Origin: Isoetes taiwanensis
Taxonomy: Eukaryota; Streptophyta; Lycopodiopsida; Isoetales; Isoetaceae
Direction: 5' to 3'
Length of the DNA stretch: 64,000 nucleotides
NCBI GenBank assembly: GCA_021234155.1
Contig: JAJEKV010000063.1
Span: 186,001-250,000, forward strand
The translations under genes and the position numbers were made by a program. The notes beneath the pieces were generated by a model, which saw only the letters and a program-made list of their open reading frames with translations, was not told the origin of the DNA and made no database searches. Shown here in pieces: positions 49,465-59,717 of this stretch; the stretch's first letter is position 1, and every line of letters starts with the position of its first letter.

Positions 49465-49984
49465 TGTCATGAACCTACTCGAAAACAAGGAAAAATACAT
49501 GGAAAATACGCAAGAAATACGGAAGAAATACGCCAAGATCGACAAAGAATCTGATATATGAACAAGAATCAAGAATAAGATGGCCCAAAGGCAAGCAGGA
49601 ACACGAGACAGATGCCTAGAAGGCTCAAGACTGGCGTTGAACCAGAATGGTTCGCCAAGAAGGAGGTGCCTCCTTATATATCTAGGCCAACGGTCAGGAT
49701 CGCGCCACTCCAATGGATGAGATCTAGCCAAGTGTCGCACATGCATTTAGGTTCTAGAATGTTCTAGAACCTCCTAGAAATAGTCCTACATATGAGGGAG
49801 ACGTGAGATAATGTCTTCAATAAATATTGGTAGCGCACTTGGCAAAGGTGTATGACTCGCAACTAGAAGGTTGCGAGTCCAAACCCTCTCTTGTGCAACT
49901 ACCTTTTTGCATCCATGTGACGACCATCTTTTGTACATACGAGTATAATATTCGTATGATACGAATGTCCGTATGGTCGTCACA
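49465..49984 (-). repeat. 5' LTR of the gypsy element
   Basis: 520 bp, pair of 38,782-39,286, with the TATA-like box TATATAAGGA at 49,682-49,673 (minus) and the tRNA-like segment at 49,828-49,908 (plus). Followed at 49,985 by the target copy GTACT and the coding text of the host exon. Confidence 0.92.
49673..49682 (-). promoter_or_regulatory. TATA-like box in the gypsy 5' LTR
   Basis: TATATAAGGA in the transcription sense of the element, followed by GGCACCTCC. It is conserved in all four LTRs of this family in the window, as expected for the U3 promoter. Confidence 0.5.
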
Positions 49985-51334
49985 GTACTCCTCCTAATGA
50001 GAGGAAAAGGCACAGGGCTCGATGATACTTCTGCTTCAGGAACTTGCATTTGTGAAGGAATGGTTATAGAGAAACAATTGGAAACTTTTAAATATTGAAA
50101 CAGTTACAGAAATTGATTGCCTGCACTCACAAACACCAACCTGATATTTTTACTCTCTGGTTTCATCAGCTTTGTTCTTTTCCTTCTATTTTCTCCCACC
50201 TTTTCACCCACTGCATGATCTTCAGATTCTGCAACCACTGTGTTACCCTTGGCAGCAACTGCACTTGCTTGAAAGCACCCAATATTACTTGACGAAAAAA
50301 ATGTGATGACAAGATTTATAAGCTAATATTCTTACCTGCCACTAGGGAGTCCTGATCTGGTTTATTATTCTCTCTCGTATTGCAGCATTCTACTGGTACA
50401 ACTGTATGAAACATATACATCATTTAGACATCATTACCACACAACATTAATCATGGATCGAAACAGTACCACCTTTAGATACGTGGCCATAAGTTGGTGC
50501 CTTCTCCTTCACATCAGCTTCTGTTGCTTCTGAGCCAACTGCAAATTCAACATTTATTAAACTAGTGTGTAAGTAAAATAACAAAGCTGTAACTTGAATG
50601 TTTTACCCCCTGGTTGTTCTTCCTTTTCTGTTGTTGTCACACATTTGGATACTTCTTCATAGTTTTTTTCATGTTCTTGTGCAAACTCGTTGCCACCAAA
50701 AGCACGCAACCATGGGGAGGATATCATGTGTTGACATATGCAATAACAACACTTCCTTGTATACCTGCAACATCACATGATAACTGTGGAATTCCTATAT
50801 TGAAAGGAGATCTTGAACTATAACAACCTAATGATTACCTCAAATGATAGCTCAAACATGGGATATGATACCGGTGGCTGCATTAAGCTAACACAACAAT
50901 AGGGACAGGATGTTTCTCCTGCTTCTATTGCTAGTGGTAGAGGTGGTAATGCTGGATCAAAAGGAAAAGAACTTTCATCCCCCGCCATGCACAGTTGAAA
51001 TGTCTGAAATCTGGACTCTAGCTCAGTTATGTTCTCAATGGCTAGCTTTGTTTCAAAGGCCACATCATCCATCTCCTTCTTCAAAGATCTAATGCCAGGT
51101 AAGATTCTTTCATTAAGATCCTTACATGATACCTGCGATAGTTTCAGGTTGCTTCTTCATGACATCTTCATTTTCCTTGATTTTCAAGCTTGACCTTTCC
51201 CTTTTTAAGATCAAGAAGTTCAATTTGCCTTTCGAGTTTTCGCTGATTCTCTTCTCCATACTGAAGTTTGGCTTTAATAGCTATTAAAGCCTGTTCTGTA
51301 GACTGATGCCATGTATTTAATAAATTGCGAAAGT
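49985..51334 (-). pseudogene. Upstream exons of the HAD-domain gene (Cys-rich and basic exons)
   Basis: Seven exons can be drawn with GT-AG borders: 51,334-51,133 (coiled-coil-like, NTWHQSTEQALIAIK), 51,088-50,839 (ETSCPYCCVSLMQPP), 50,766-50,607 (CCYCICQHMISSPWLRAFGG, QEHEKNYEEVSK), 50,538-50,473, 50,401-50,336, 50,258-50,154 (GENRRKRTKLMKP, nuclear-signal-like) and 50,042-49,985 (PEAEVSSSPVPFPLIRRS). The last four join in intron phase 1, each starting with TT after a G or A. The last is cut by the gypsy LTR and continues in frame at 38,781. The first exon has a 1-base frame break near 51,175. I do not recognise the N-terminal family; with the HAD domain it could be a nuclear protein. Confidence 0.6.
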
Positions 51335-51587
51335 CTGCAATCAGGGAGACATGTGTTAGTGAGTTGTCATAACACAGGTCGATATACATCACATTTGCCA
51401 TCATACAACATCACCACATATCAACACACAATGCACCACCACACCATATTTGTCATCACATTTTTCATCATACTAACCTTGCAACAACACACCATATTTG
51501 ACATCATACTTGCCATCCTATCTGCCTCGTAAAACAACTTATCATATTTGACATCATAAATTGCCACCATACTTGTTTTTTTTTTTT

Positions 51588-52840
51588 GAAGGACGACAAA
51601 CTTTATTGAAACTCCAAGCCAAAAAGCAAAATACAAATGCAGAGGCGGGAATAAAGTCTCAGAGGATAATCATGATCCACTGAGTAGAACCACTAGCCTA
51701 TGCATAAGACAACACACTCAAATAGGACTCAAATATCAACTGTCGCTTGGCAGGAGCAAGCGAAGAGCAATGGTAAGCCTTAACAATTCTAGCTTGTGCG
51801 TCTTGGAGGACAACTGCAGGAGGAATATCCAAACCCTGAAAGATAGACAGTCTTCTGTGCTTCCAGATGGACCATAACAACCATCCTGATGCTAAATAAA
51901 ATGCTTGGCTCCGCAACTTATTCCAAGTATCCGGATAGACAGCCCGGCACTTGCTGTCGACTTGTCAATGTCACATGAAAAGAGAAAGCAGCCAAGACCA
52001 AACAAAGCGGAGATGAACACATAAAAAGAAACAATGCTCAATAGTCTCGTCCCTTTGCTTGCACAGTGGGCAGAGTGCTGACACTCGAGGATCAAATCTG
52101 TGGACAAGCACGTTCACACGAGGACATCTGTGAAGAATCTGCCACCAAAGCACAGCCACCTTAGGATGGAGTAGTTTATCCCAAGCCCAAGTCCACATAC
52201 GTCTCCAATTAGGAGGTGAAAGCTGAAGGGACCACCTAGTGGATGGCGGAAGGATATCACTATTGACAAGCAGCCTATACATAGAATTCACAAGCCTATG
52301 CTCATGAATACTCTGGTGGGAAACCCACATGCACCCTTCAATAGCCTCTGGAGCAACCAATGGCAGAGTACTAGCAACCTTTTGCCAAATAGGTCTGTCC
52401 CATCGAGACAATGAGAATTTTGTTTGAAAGATTTGCCATGTTGCTAACTGGCCAGAATCATACCATGCCGCAACTGTCAAGATTCCTGCTAACCTCCAGC
52501 GCCGTTGAGTTAATGGATGAACCGAGGCACAAAGTGGAAGATTATTTTCCACAGGTATCCACCAACAAGGGGCATTCAACTGATGACATGCAACAAGATC
52601 AATCCGAAATAGGGTCCGTATTGTCTCCCATGACTCCAGCAAGCCTTTCAAAAAAGGAGAGGCATTAGGAAAAGGGCATAGTTGATAAAAGAGACTCCAA
52701 GGAAGAAGCGGTTTTAATGAAGCTTTCCCAAAAGGAACACAATGTGCAAGTGACTGCTTCACCAACCGCACTCCAGGTGAGTCAACCATATCCTTAAGGA
52801 TCCTCCAAATGAATTTAGAAATTAGAATCTTACTCTGCAA
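51588..52840 (-). pseudogene. LINE C-terminal part: zf-RVT domain and 3' end
   Basis: Frame 52,840-51,971 reads SKFIWRILKDMVDSPG, then WTWAWDKLLHPKVAVLWWQILHR and CPLCKQRDETIEHCFFLC. This is the reverse-transcriptase zinc-binding domain (zf-RVT) typical of plant LINEs (W-x-x-W-x-x-x-x-x-P-K-x-x-x-x-x-W; C-x-x-C...H-x-F-x-x-C). A later frame (51,916-51,698) continues GWLLWSIWKHRR. A 3' end and polyA tail follow. Confidence 0.9.
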
Positions 52841-52847
52841 ATGGAAG

Positions 52848-55193
52848 TTTTCAGCTTTTGAAATATGTTGTTTTCAGGAGCACAAGTGCCGTAAAGGCGA
52901 GGTTCAAAAGCTGGCCAACATTTTGGGGCGTGATTATAATGTGCTTGTGGCGGCTGCTGATTCTGCTAATGCAGGCGTTCTTACTGCATGGAAGCCCTCT
53001 TTGAATGTCACTTTCACTCAAGTGGACAGGTTTGGTCGTTGGATAATTGTTAAGTGGAAAGAGCGGGGGCAAGAATGTGGTTTAGTGAATGTTTATGCTC
53101 ACAATTATCCGCGTCAAAGGGGAGCTTTGTGGGCCTCTCTTCGTAGCAAAGTTCTCAGGCTAGGCAATAATGTGGCATGGTTGCTCATTGGAGATTTCAA
53201 TATGGTTGAGATTGAGGCAGACAGGTGTGGCAGGGGATCACAGGTGGTTCAGGGATTTGAGCGGGAGCAATGGCAACGCCTGCTGCATGATTGTGGCCTT
53301 GTGGAGATCGAGGGTGATGAATCCTTCACATGGTGCAATGGATGGACAGGCAATGGTAGAGCCTATGCCCGACATGATCATGGCTATTATAATGCAGTAG
53401 CTGCTGATTTTCTTCAGTTGCAGAGAACTAATCTGTTGGATAGTGCGCCTCGTGATCATAATCCACAATGGTTCTCTACCGGACAACCTCTACGGCGAAG
53501 AGCTACAAAAACTTATTTCAAGCTCAATACTAAACATCTGAAGGATAGTGAATTCATTGCAGGTTGTCGGAATGCATGGTCTCATGAATTCTCTCGTAGT
53601 GGTGGCATGGCTGGTATTGTTGCTGCTCTCAGGGCTGTTAAATCCTTTGCAAAGCAGTGGGGTCATGCGCAGGTGGTTCGGACTAGAGGTGAATTAACCG
53701 GGTTGTATCAGGAGTTACAGAGATGCCGTGCTCTTGCCCCTTCTTCTGGTATTAGAGAGAAAGAAATCTTGACAGAGATTAAAGCCATTGAGACGGCTCA
53801 TGTGAATCAGGTCAGGATAAAGGCAGGACTAGAATGGTTTAGATCTGGTGATAGATGCTCTCACTTCTTTTTTCGGGCCGCTAAGAGAAGGCGTATGATG
53901 GCATCTATTAACTCTCTTATTTTGCCTGATGGTTCTGAGTGTTCTGATCCGGTTCAATTGAAGCAGTATCTTCACGACCACTTTTCCTCATTTTTTTCCA
54001 GGCATCAGTTGCCCTTTCAGGAGGATATGCAATCTGCAGTCTTGTCGAAGGTTCACCCCATTGTGTCAACAGAGCAGCGTGCACACCTAGAGTCAGAGAT
54101 CACCATCAATAACTTACACTCAGCAGCTTCTCTTTTAAAGAAAGACAAGTGCCCTGGCCTGGATGGTTTCCCAGTGGAATTTTTTCAGGAATATTGGGAT
54201 TGGTTGGGTTGCGATCTTTACAATGCTTTCTGTGAGTTTCGTAGGTTCAGAAGTTTGGATAAGATCATTAATACTGGCTGTATTTCTCTTATTCCCAAGT
54301 GTAAAGAGCCGAAGACAATATCTGACTGGCGCCCTATCACATTATTGTCTTCCGTGTATAAAATATTTGCGAAGGCCCTTGCAGACAAAGTGCGTGATGT
54401 CTTGGCTGTATCAATCTCTCCTACTCAATCTGGATTCTTGCCAAGGAGGAGCATTTTAGACAATGTTGCTGCTGCTTATGAGGGTATGTATTGGGCCAGA
54501 TTGAAAGGTCAACGTATAGTCTATCTTAAGTTAGATTTTGCCAAAGCATATGACAGTGTAGATTGGGAATTTTTGGAAAAAAGCCTCTTAACATTGGGCT
54601 TTGGTCGCCAGCTTCACCGATGATGTTATGAAGCTCCATATCTCTCAAGACGATCTCATGTGTTGTTTCAGGGGGAACCCTCCACTGTTTTTTCGGTTGG
54701 GCGAGGTGTTCGCCAAGGTTGCCCATTAGCTCCACTTTTGTTCACAATAGTAGCTGAGGTCCTCTCACAGCTATTTGCTAAGGCCATGCAGGACGGGATA
54801 GTGCAGGGGTTGAGTATGGAGGATGGTTCACAGGAAATTTGTAACCAGTATGCTGATGACACGTTCCTCTTTCTTGTTGCTGACACAGACAATCTTCAGA
54901 ATGCAAAGCTTCTTCTTGATACTTTCTCTTTAGCATCTGGAGTTCTTGTTGGTTGGCCAAAGTGTTCTGCATTATGGACGCTTGATGGGGTTGTGCCTTC
55001 TTGTGTTGCGGATTTTCCTTGGAAGGTGCTTCCTCATGGGAAGGCTACTAAACTTCTTGGTATACCTGTGGGTATTCATATTTCTACCTCTGATGCTTGG
55101 GATATTATCATTGAAGGGTTACGTAAGCATTTGTTTTGGTGGAATACTGCTAAACTCTCTCTGGCAGCATACTTGTTGGCCAGAGAGAGTTGA
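52848..55193 (+). pseudogene. LINE endonuclease and reverse transcriptase, inverted segment
   Basis: Open from 52,809 to 54,623. APE-type endonuclease motifs are QEHKCRKGEV, LLIGDFNMVEIEADRCG and DSAPRDHNP. Reverse transcriptase follows: KCPGLDGFPVEFFQEYW, CISLIPKCKEPKTISDWRPI, LADKVRDVLAVSISPTQSGF, YLKLDFAKAYDSVDW. A short frame break at about 54,620-54,660 precedes VGRGVRQGCPLAPLLF and the catalytic YADDTFLF. It stops at LSLAAYLLARES, where the foldback junction begins. No start of ORF1; the 5' end is cut. Confidence 0.93.
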
Positions 55194-55194
55194 A

Positions 55195-55669
55195 AACTCT
55201 CTCTGGCCTGTCCATCCATTGCACCATGTGAAGGATTGATCACCCTCGATCTCCACAAGGCCACAATCATGCAGCAGGCGTTGCCATTGCTCCCGCTCAA
55301 ATCCCTGAACCACCTGTGATCCCCTGCCACACCTGTCTGCCTCAATCTCAACCATATTGAAATCTCCAATGAGCAACCATGCCACATTATTGCCTAGCCT
55401 GAGAACTTTGCTACGAAGAGAGGCCCACAAAGCTCCCCTTTGACGCGGATAATTGTGAGCATAAACATTCACTAAACCACATTCTTGCCCCCGCTCTTTC
55501 CACTTAACAATTATCCAACAACCAAACCTGTCCACTTGAGTGAAAGTGACATTCAAAGAGGGCTTCCATGTAGTAAGAACGCCTGCTTTAGCAGAATCAG
55601 CAGCCGCCACAAGCACATTATAATCACGCCCCAAAATGTTGGCCAGCTTTTGAACCTCGCCTTTACGGT
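55195..55669 (-). pseudogene. LINE endonuclease, second copy in opposite orientation
   Basis: Equal to 52,890-53,355 of the plus-strand copy with few changes (GRDYNVLVAAADSAKAGVL, WLLIGDFNMVEIEAD, EGDQSFTWCNGWTG). Its 5' end at 55,669 starts almost at the same codon (R-K-G-E) as the other copy minus its first 40 or so bases, and abuts the right target duplication. Confidence 0.92.
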
Positions 55670-55895
55670 GCTACCATACTTGTGATGCTATATAACATCA
55701 TATTCACCTTTACATAATACAAACGTGTCAATCCATCACATTAGTTTGTAATATATTCCAACTACATTAGACCAAGAGATTCTTTAGTCAACTTTGAAAT
55801 CATTAAAGCATCGAACTATAGCTCTTAGAATCAACAATTTATGACCACAAGAATTAGGCCAAAAATTATAATAGTATGAGAGAAATAATTCATAC

Positions 55896-56044
55896 CCTCA
55901 AACGGCTCTTTTGAGCAAAATTGGGTATGGCGACTTCATCTAATGTCATATAATAGTGAAAAAACTTGGGAACATACAAATCAATATGTTTTATCATAAG
56001 AAATCGTTTGCTTTTAATTTTAGCAAGATTTGGATCCCTTTGTA
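55896..56044 (-). other. Possible further upstream exon of the disrupted gene
   Basis: Between an acceptor-like TTTTCTAG and a donor-like GAGGGTATG the minus strand is open: RDPNLAKIKSKRFLMIK, VPKFFHYYMTLDEVAIPN, FAQKSRLR. No family is recognised. If it belongs to the HAD-domain gene, the rearranged LINE lies in the intron that follows. Confidence 0.3.
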
Positions 56045-56614
56045 CTAGAAAATATGAAGAATGCAGTTCTGGACTAGTACGAAAACTGCTAAATTGTATG
56101 AGGTTTGGACAATTACCACAAGATGTGGGTGAATCCATTGGTCATGAAATTCTTCTAGATCATAAAGAATCAAGTGAAGATTCAAAAGGTGGTGGTAGAT
56201 TGCAAAATGGAGAAGTTCCTCTCTAGATATATAGGTTTAAGTGGCAGAGGTACGATGGACAAATTCTGGTCCATGGACCACAGATGGTCCATTGGACAAC
56301 TCTAGTGTTAAAGTGTGATGTTATTCTTCATCACTTACAAAATACAACATGGATAAATAACCCTTCTATTATGTAGTTGCAGTGAACTGTTTAGACATAT
56401 AATTATATTTCATCTAATCTACAACTATTCACATAATCAATTCGCCACATACAAGCTAATTAAGAATTAGTTTTGATTCCAAATTATAGAAATCTAAAAA
56501 AAGCAACCCTCTCCTACCCCTTGCCCCAAGCATGCCCTATTACTAGCTAAACTGTTCTTTGCCGATTTGAATAAGGAAGGTCTCCTAGACTTTATGTTGT
56601 GCAGCAACAACATT
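56045..56614. other. No feature recognised
   Basis: AT-rich sequence without motif or repeat that I could support. The plus-strand frame that ends at 56,226 is largely antisense to the possible exon at 55,896-56,044. Confidence 0.4.
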
Positions 56615-57165
56615 GAAGGGGGGGTCTCACTCAAAGCCAATGGTCGAAATTGGGGGATTCCTCCCTAGAATTTCTGTTTAAAGTTGAAAAAAATGTGATT
56701 CGATAAAGTAAATGCTGGCAAATTTTTGATCGAAGTTCCTAAATATAGTGTAAAATCTGACAAATTAGAGCTTTTTTTTTCCCAAAAGTCCAGTAAGCAT
56801 AAACAAAGAGCATCATTTTTGCTGCAAAATCTAGATTTGAGATCTAAAGCTCAAAGTGTTCTCTTTGATTGAAAAAAATTGCATCTTGATTAGGCCCAAG
56901 TTTGAAATTTATAGGCCTTGCTCCAAATGTTTTCATGATTGGATCCAAGCCAAGGGTCAAAATTTGGGGGGTTCCTCTCCACAATTTTCGATTAAAGTTG
57001 GAAAATTTGGATTTGATGAAGTGGACGTTAGCAAATTTTCCTTTGAAATTTTTTAAAAATAATACAAAATCCAGCAAATTAGAGTTTTTTTCCTCAAAAA
57101 ACTGGTAAGCATAAATAAAGAGCAGCATTTTTGTTGATTAATACAAAATTCAGATTCGAGGATCC
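56615..57165. repeat. Diverged tandem duplication, unit about 300 bp
   Basis: The series CCAATGGTCGAAATTGGGGG ... AAAGTTG ... GGTGCTGGCAAATTTT-like ... AAGCATAAACAAAGAGCA (56,637-56,810) recurs as CCAAGGGTCAAAATTTGGGG ... AAAGTTGG ... AGCAAATTTTCC ... AAGCATAAATAAAGAGCA (56,950-57,125). Frames across it are shared by both units and show no protein motif. Confidence 0.7.
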
Positions 57166-58213
57166 AAGCTCGTAAAGGTAGAGGGGAGGTCATTTCCTCT
57201 TATATCAGGTCTATTTTAAAACAAGTAGTGTTTTGCCGGTGACTTCCTCCTCCATCGCTTCCTCTGCTCTGCTTCAGTGAGACTGATAGCATGATTGGAT
57301 TTCTATGGTCCCGATAGCGCCACATGGCAATGAAATGGTCCCCCGAAACTTTATGTGGGGAAATGGGCGTCCGCAGACCCTCATGCGAGATGCGGACCAG
57401 GGGGCTCACCAGGCCCTTATTCCGCGTAAGTGCCTACGGACCCAAGGATGCCTATTATCCCTAACGTAAAAATAGAATGCCCCATTTTCTGCCCTATCTG
57501 CCTATAGGTGTCTGCCACGTGGCAGACATTCTTTCTAGGAATCAATCAATTCTGAACTCCATTTTCAAAGAATCACTTATTCTCAAACAATTTCTAAGTG
57601 TATGTTTTTGCAGTGCAACTTTCATGATCAGACAAAAAAATCGAGAACATTATACAGATATTCATCAGCACAGATATGAAATTACAGATATTCATCAAAC
57701 TTATTTCATCACAGATATGAATTACAGATTCACACAGATGAGTTCACATAATCATAGACTTTTGCATTCATAAAAGATCCATTAAACAAGTGCCATAGCT
57801 GCTGCTTGACTGCAAAGAAAAAGGTACTAGAACCTTGGCAAAGAAATTTGACCATTTCCTTCTTCCATGTAACCGAGTTTCATAGAAAATAAAGACACTT
57901 TGGGGATGCTTCGAAATTCCAGATTAGAGTACAAAATGTCTTCAAAATCCCGTCCAAGCTTCATAAAACATATGACTGTCTTGTTCTTGCTCTCTACATG
58001 CATCTTGTTAAGCTACTCAGGAATAGTTATATATGTGAAGAGCCCAAAACTAACTCTGCTACAAAAAGAGTGAAGAAAAACCAAGATTTGCAACTAAAAA
58101 GCAAGGAAGTCCAACCTATCGCCTCTAAGCTGTCTGCATCCCTTGAACATCAGACCTACAAAGAATACAAGCAAACAAAGAAAAAATCATAAAACCTAAC
58201 CAAGAAATCATAA
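57166..58213. other. No gene recognised
   Basis: A repeated string (ATTACAGATATTCATCA and variants) occurs three times around 57,650-57,740. Otherwise nothing that I can identify on either strand. Confidence 0.4.
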
Positions 58214-58545
58214 TACAGTGGCGCTCCACCTAAAACCTATGCCAAAATGATGCCACGCCCAAGGCACCTCAGAAGAGCTCAAGAACGACGAAATCAGCAT
58301 TACCAAGCTGCCTGGCGCCATCACGATGCCATAGCTGGAGCTCGAGGCAAACAGAAAGAAAGCAAGAAAGTCCAAGGACTTCCAAAAACAGTGGCACTCC
58401 ACCTCAAACCTACGCCAAAATGACGCCACGCCCAAGGCGCCTCAGAAGAGCTCAAGAACGACACAACCGCCATAACCAAGCTGCCTGGTGCCACCACGGC
58501 GCCATAGCCGGTGCTCGAAGCAAACAGAAAGAAAGTAAGAAAAGA
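58214..58545. repeat. Tandem duplication, unit about 175 bp
   Basis: CAGTGGCGCTCCACCTAAAA and the following 150 bases (58,216-58,370) recur at 58,390-58,540 (CAGTGGCACTCCACCTCAAA), including CTCAGAAGAGCTCAAGAACG and CAAACAGAAAGAAAG. The minus strand stays open through both units, but the repeat explains that. Confidence 0.8.
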
Positions 58546-58558
58546 ATGCCACATCAGC

Positions 58559-58749
58559 CATAGTTATGAAAAACGGCCGTTTTTTCCGTTTTTTCCAGAA
58601 AAAACAGCCTTTTCTATGCTTGCTGTTGCGAAAACGGAAAACGGCATGGGATAAAATGGTCTTACTAAAAACGGACCGTTTTTACCATTTTCTAGAGAAA
58701 AATGACAAAAAAAACTGTCGTTTTCGGTATCGAAAGTTTCGCAACCCTG
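58559..58749. mobile_element. hAT-like MITE
   Basis: About 190 bp rich in AAAACGG/CCGTTTT. It starts CATAGTTATGAAAAACGG and ends CGAAAGTTTCGCAACCCTG, so the ends are imperfect inverted repeats of the CAGGGTTGCGAAA type common in hAT elements. No 8-bp target duplication could be confirmed. A related end lies at 63,430-63,502 in the opposite orientation. Confidence 0.5.
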
Positions 58750-59369
58750 TTCTTCTGTATCAGACCTAGTTAAACCCCCCAAAAAAAGCTCGAAGTGGAT
58801 TGTGGCGTTTCAAACAATGGATATAGCTTAAGGGATATGTTCCCATCTTTGTTTTTGTAGGCAACGGCATGGGATGCCTTTATTTTTGCTTTCAGAATGG
58901 CAAAGCTTTGTATTTCCACATATTTCTTGGCATTGGCTTAACTTGGCATGCATTTTCTAAAAGAATAAATCTATGAATAACGAATACTTTGTGGCAAACT
59001 TCTGAAATCTGAAGTATTCCAGAAGGTTTACACTCTGCTGGTTTCTTCTCTGCTCTAACTATCTAGTTTGCATTAAGTAATAACTAAAGCAATTTCTATC
59101 TTGATACATCAAGGGTATTAATCCGTCCAAATAACCCAATCTGGTTGAAGAGGATGAGAGTTTTGGGTGGCTCTTGTTCGACAAAATCCAGACAGAAAGC
59201 CTTTTATTTTGTGGCTATGGCAGACTTAGCAAGAAATCTACCCTTGTGCTTAAGCAAGAAATCAACAATCAGAAGCAAAAATCTTTCCTTGACGCTGTCC
59301 AGTGAGCTTGTCCTACCACAAAAACCATCCTTGCTCTTGCCGAAAACCATCTGTCAGGCACAGCATCTG
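58750..59369. other. No gene recognised
   Basis: No family motif on either strand. The 3' side of the PPR scrap that follows on the minus strand lies here, but shows no further repeat motif. Confidence 0.4.
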
Positions 59370-59499
59370 GAAAGCATCTTCCCTTCATCATCTCATCTAA
59401 AAGGATATGAACCTTATCTTTTTTCCCTATCCTACAAAGACTGACTATAATGAGAGATGTATAAGTGATAACGTCAGGCAAACATCCTCCTCTGATCAT
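59370..59499 (-). pseudogene. P-class PPR motif fragment
   Basis: GGCLPDVITYTSLI and SLCRIGKKDKVHILLDEMMK and GRCFPDAV match one 35-residue P-type PPR motif plus the start of the next (P-D-V-x-T-Y-x-x-L-I ... A-x-x-L-L-x-E-M-x-x-x-G-x-x-P-D). One extra residue lies between LI and SL. No further PPR motif follows. Unrelated in type to the PLS genes at the left of the window. Confidence 0.6.
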
Positions 59500-59717
59500 A
59501 TCTTATCTTTTAAAATGGGATTGTGTTGGTTTCTGTGCCGGGAACGCCGTAAGTAACGCCCCATGTGGCGTTCCCTTTTCCCCTTGCAGGACTTTTTTTT
59601 CCTTATGCGTTGGTATTCCTCTCATTTTCGTAGTTCAAATTATTTTGGCTAAGCGCGCTCACTGCTGGACTTGTCTATGGCCTCCACATCTCAGACTTTT
59701 CTCCAGCATACATTTAC

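Larger units (their letters stand above)
38782..49984 (-). mobile_element. Gypsy (Ty3) LTR retrotransposon, complete, with a nested insertion
   Basis: LTRs at 38,782-39,286 and 49,465-49,984 (TGTCATGAACC...GTCACA on the plus strand), with near-identical 5-bp flanks TTACT and GTACT. Minus-strand order: gag with a CCHC knuckle, protease (DCGAN), reverse transcriptase (YLDD), RNase H, integrase, then the C-terminal region. The order RT before IN identifies gypsy. The RNase H region is interrupted by 5.4 kb of other DNA. Same family as the LTR-gag remnants in the segmental duplication. It lies inside an exon of the HAD-domain gene. Confidence 0.94.
51576..55669 (-). mobile_element. Rearranged LINE (non-LTR retrotransposon) with internal inversion
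   Basis: Bounded by ACCATACTTG at 51,566-51,575 and 55,673-55,682, a 10-bp target duplication. Next to the left copy is a run of 12 T, the polyA tail of a minus-strand insertion. Reading the minus strand: endonuclease part (55,669-55,195) in sense, then 55,193-52,848 antisense (endonuclease plus reverse transcriptase), then 52,840-51,588 in sense (zinc-binding domain and 3' end). The endonuclease region is thus present twice, inverted. Confidence 0.9.

Noticed and set aside
53170-53486. Frames in other phases and on the minus strand within the LINE endonuclease
   Set aside because: They overlap a clear endonuclease frame and disappear when the LINE reading is accepted.
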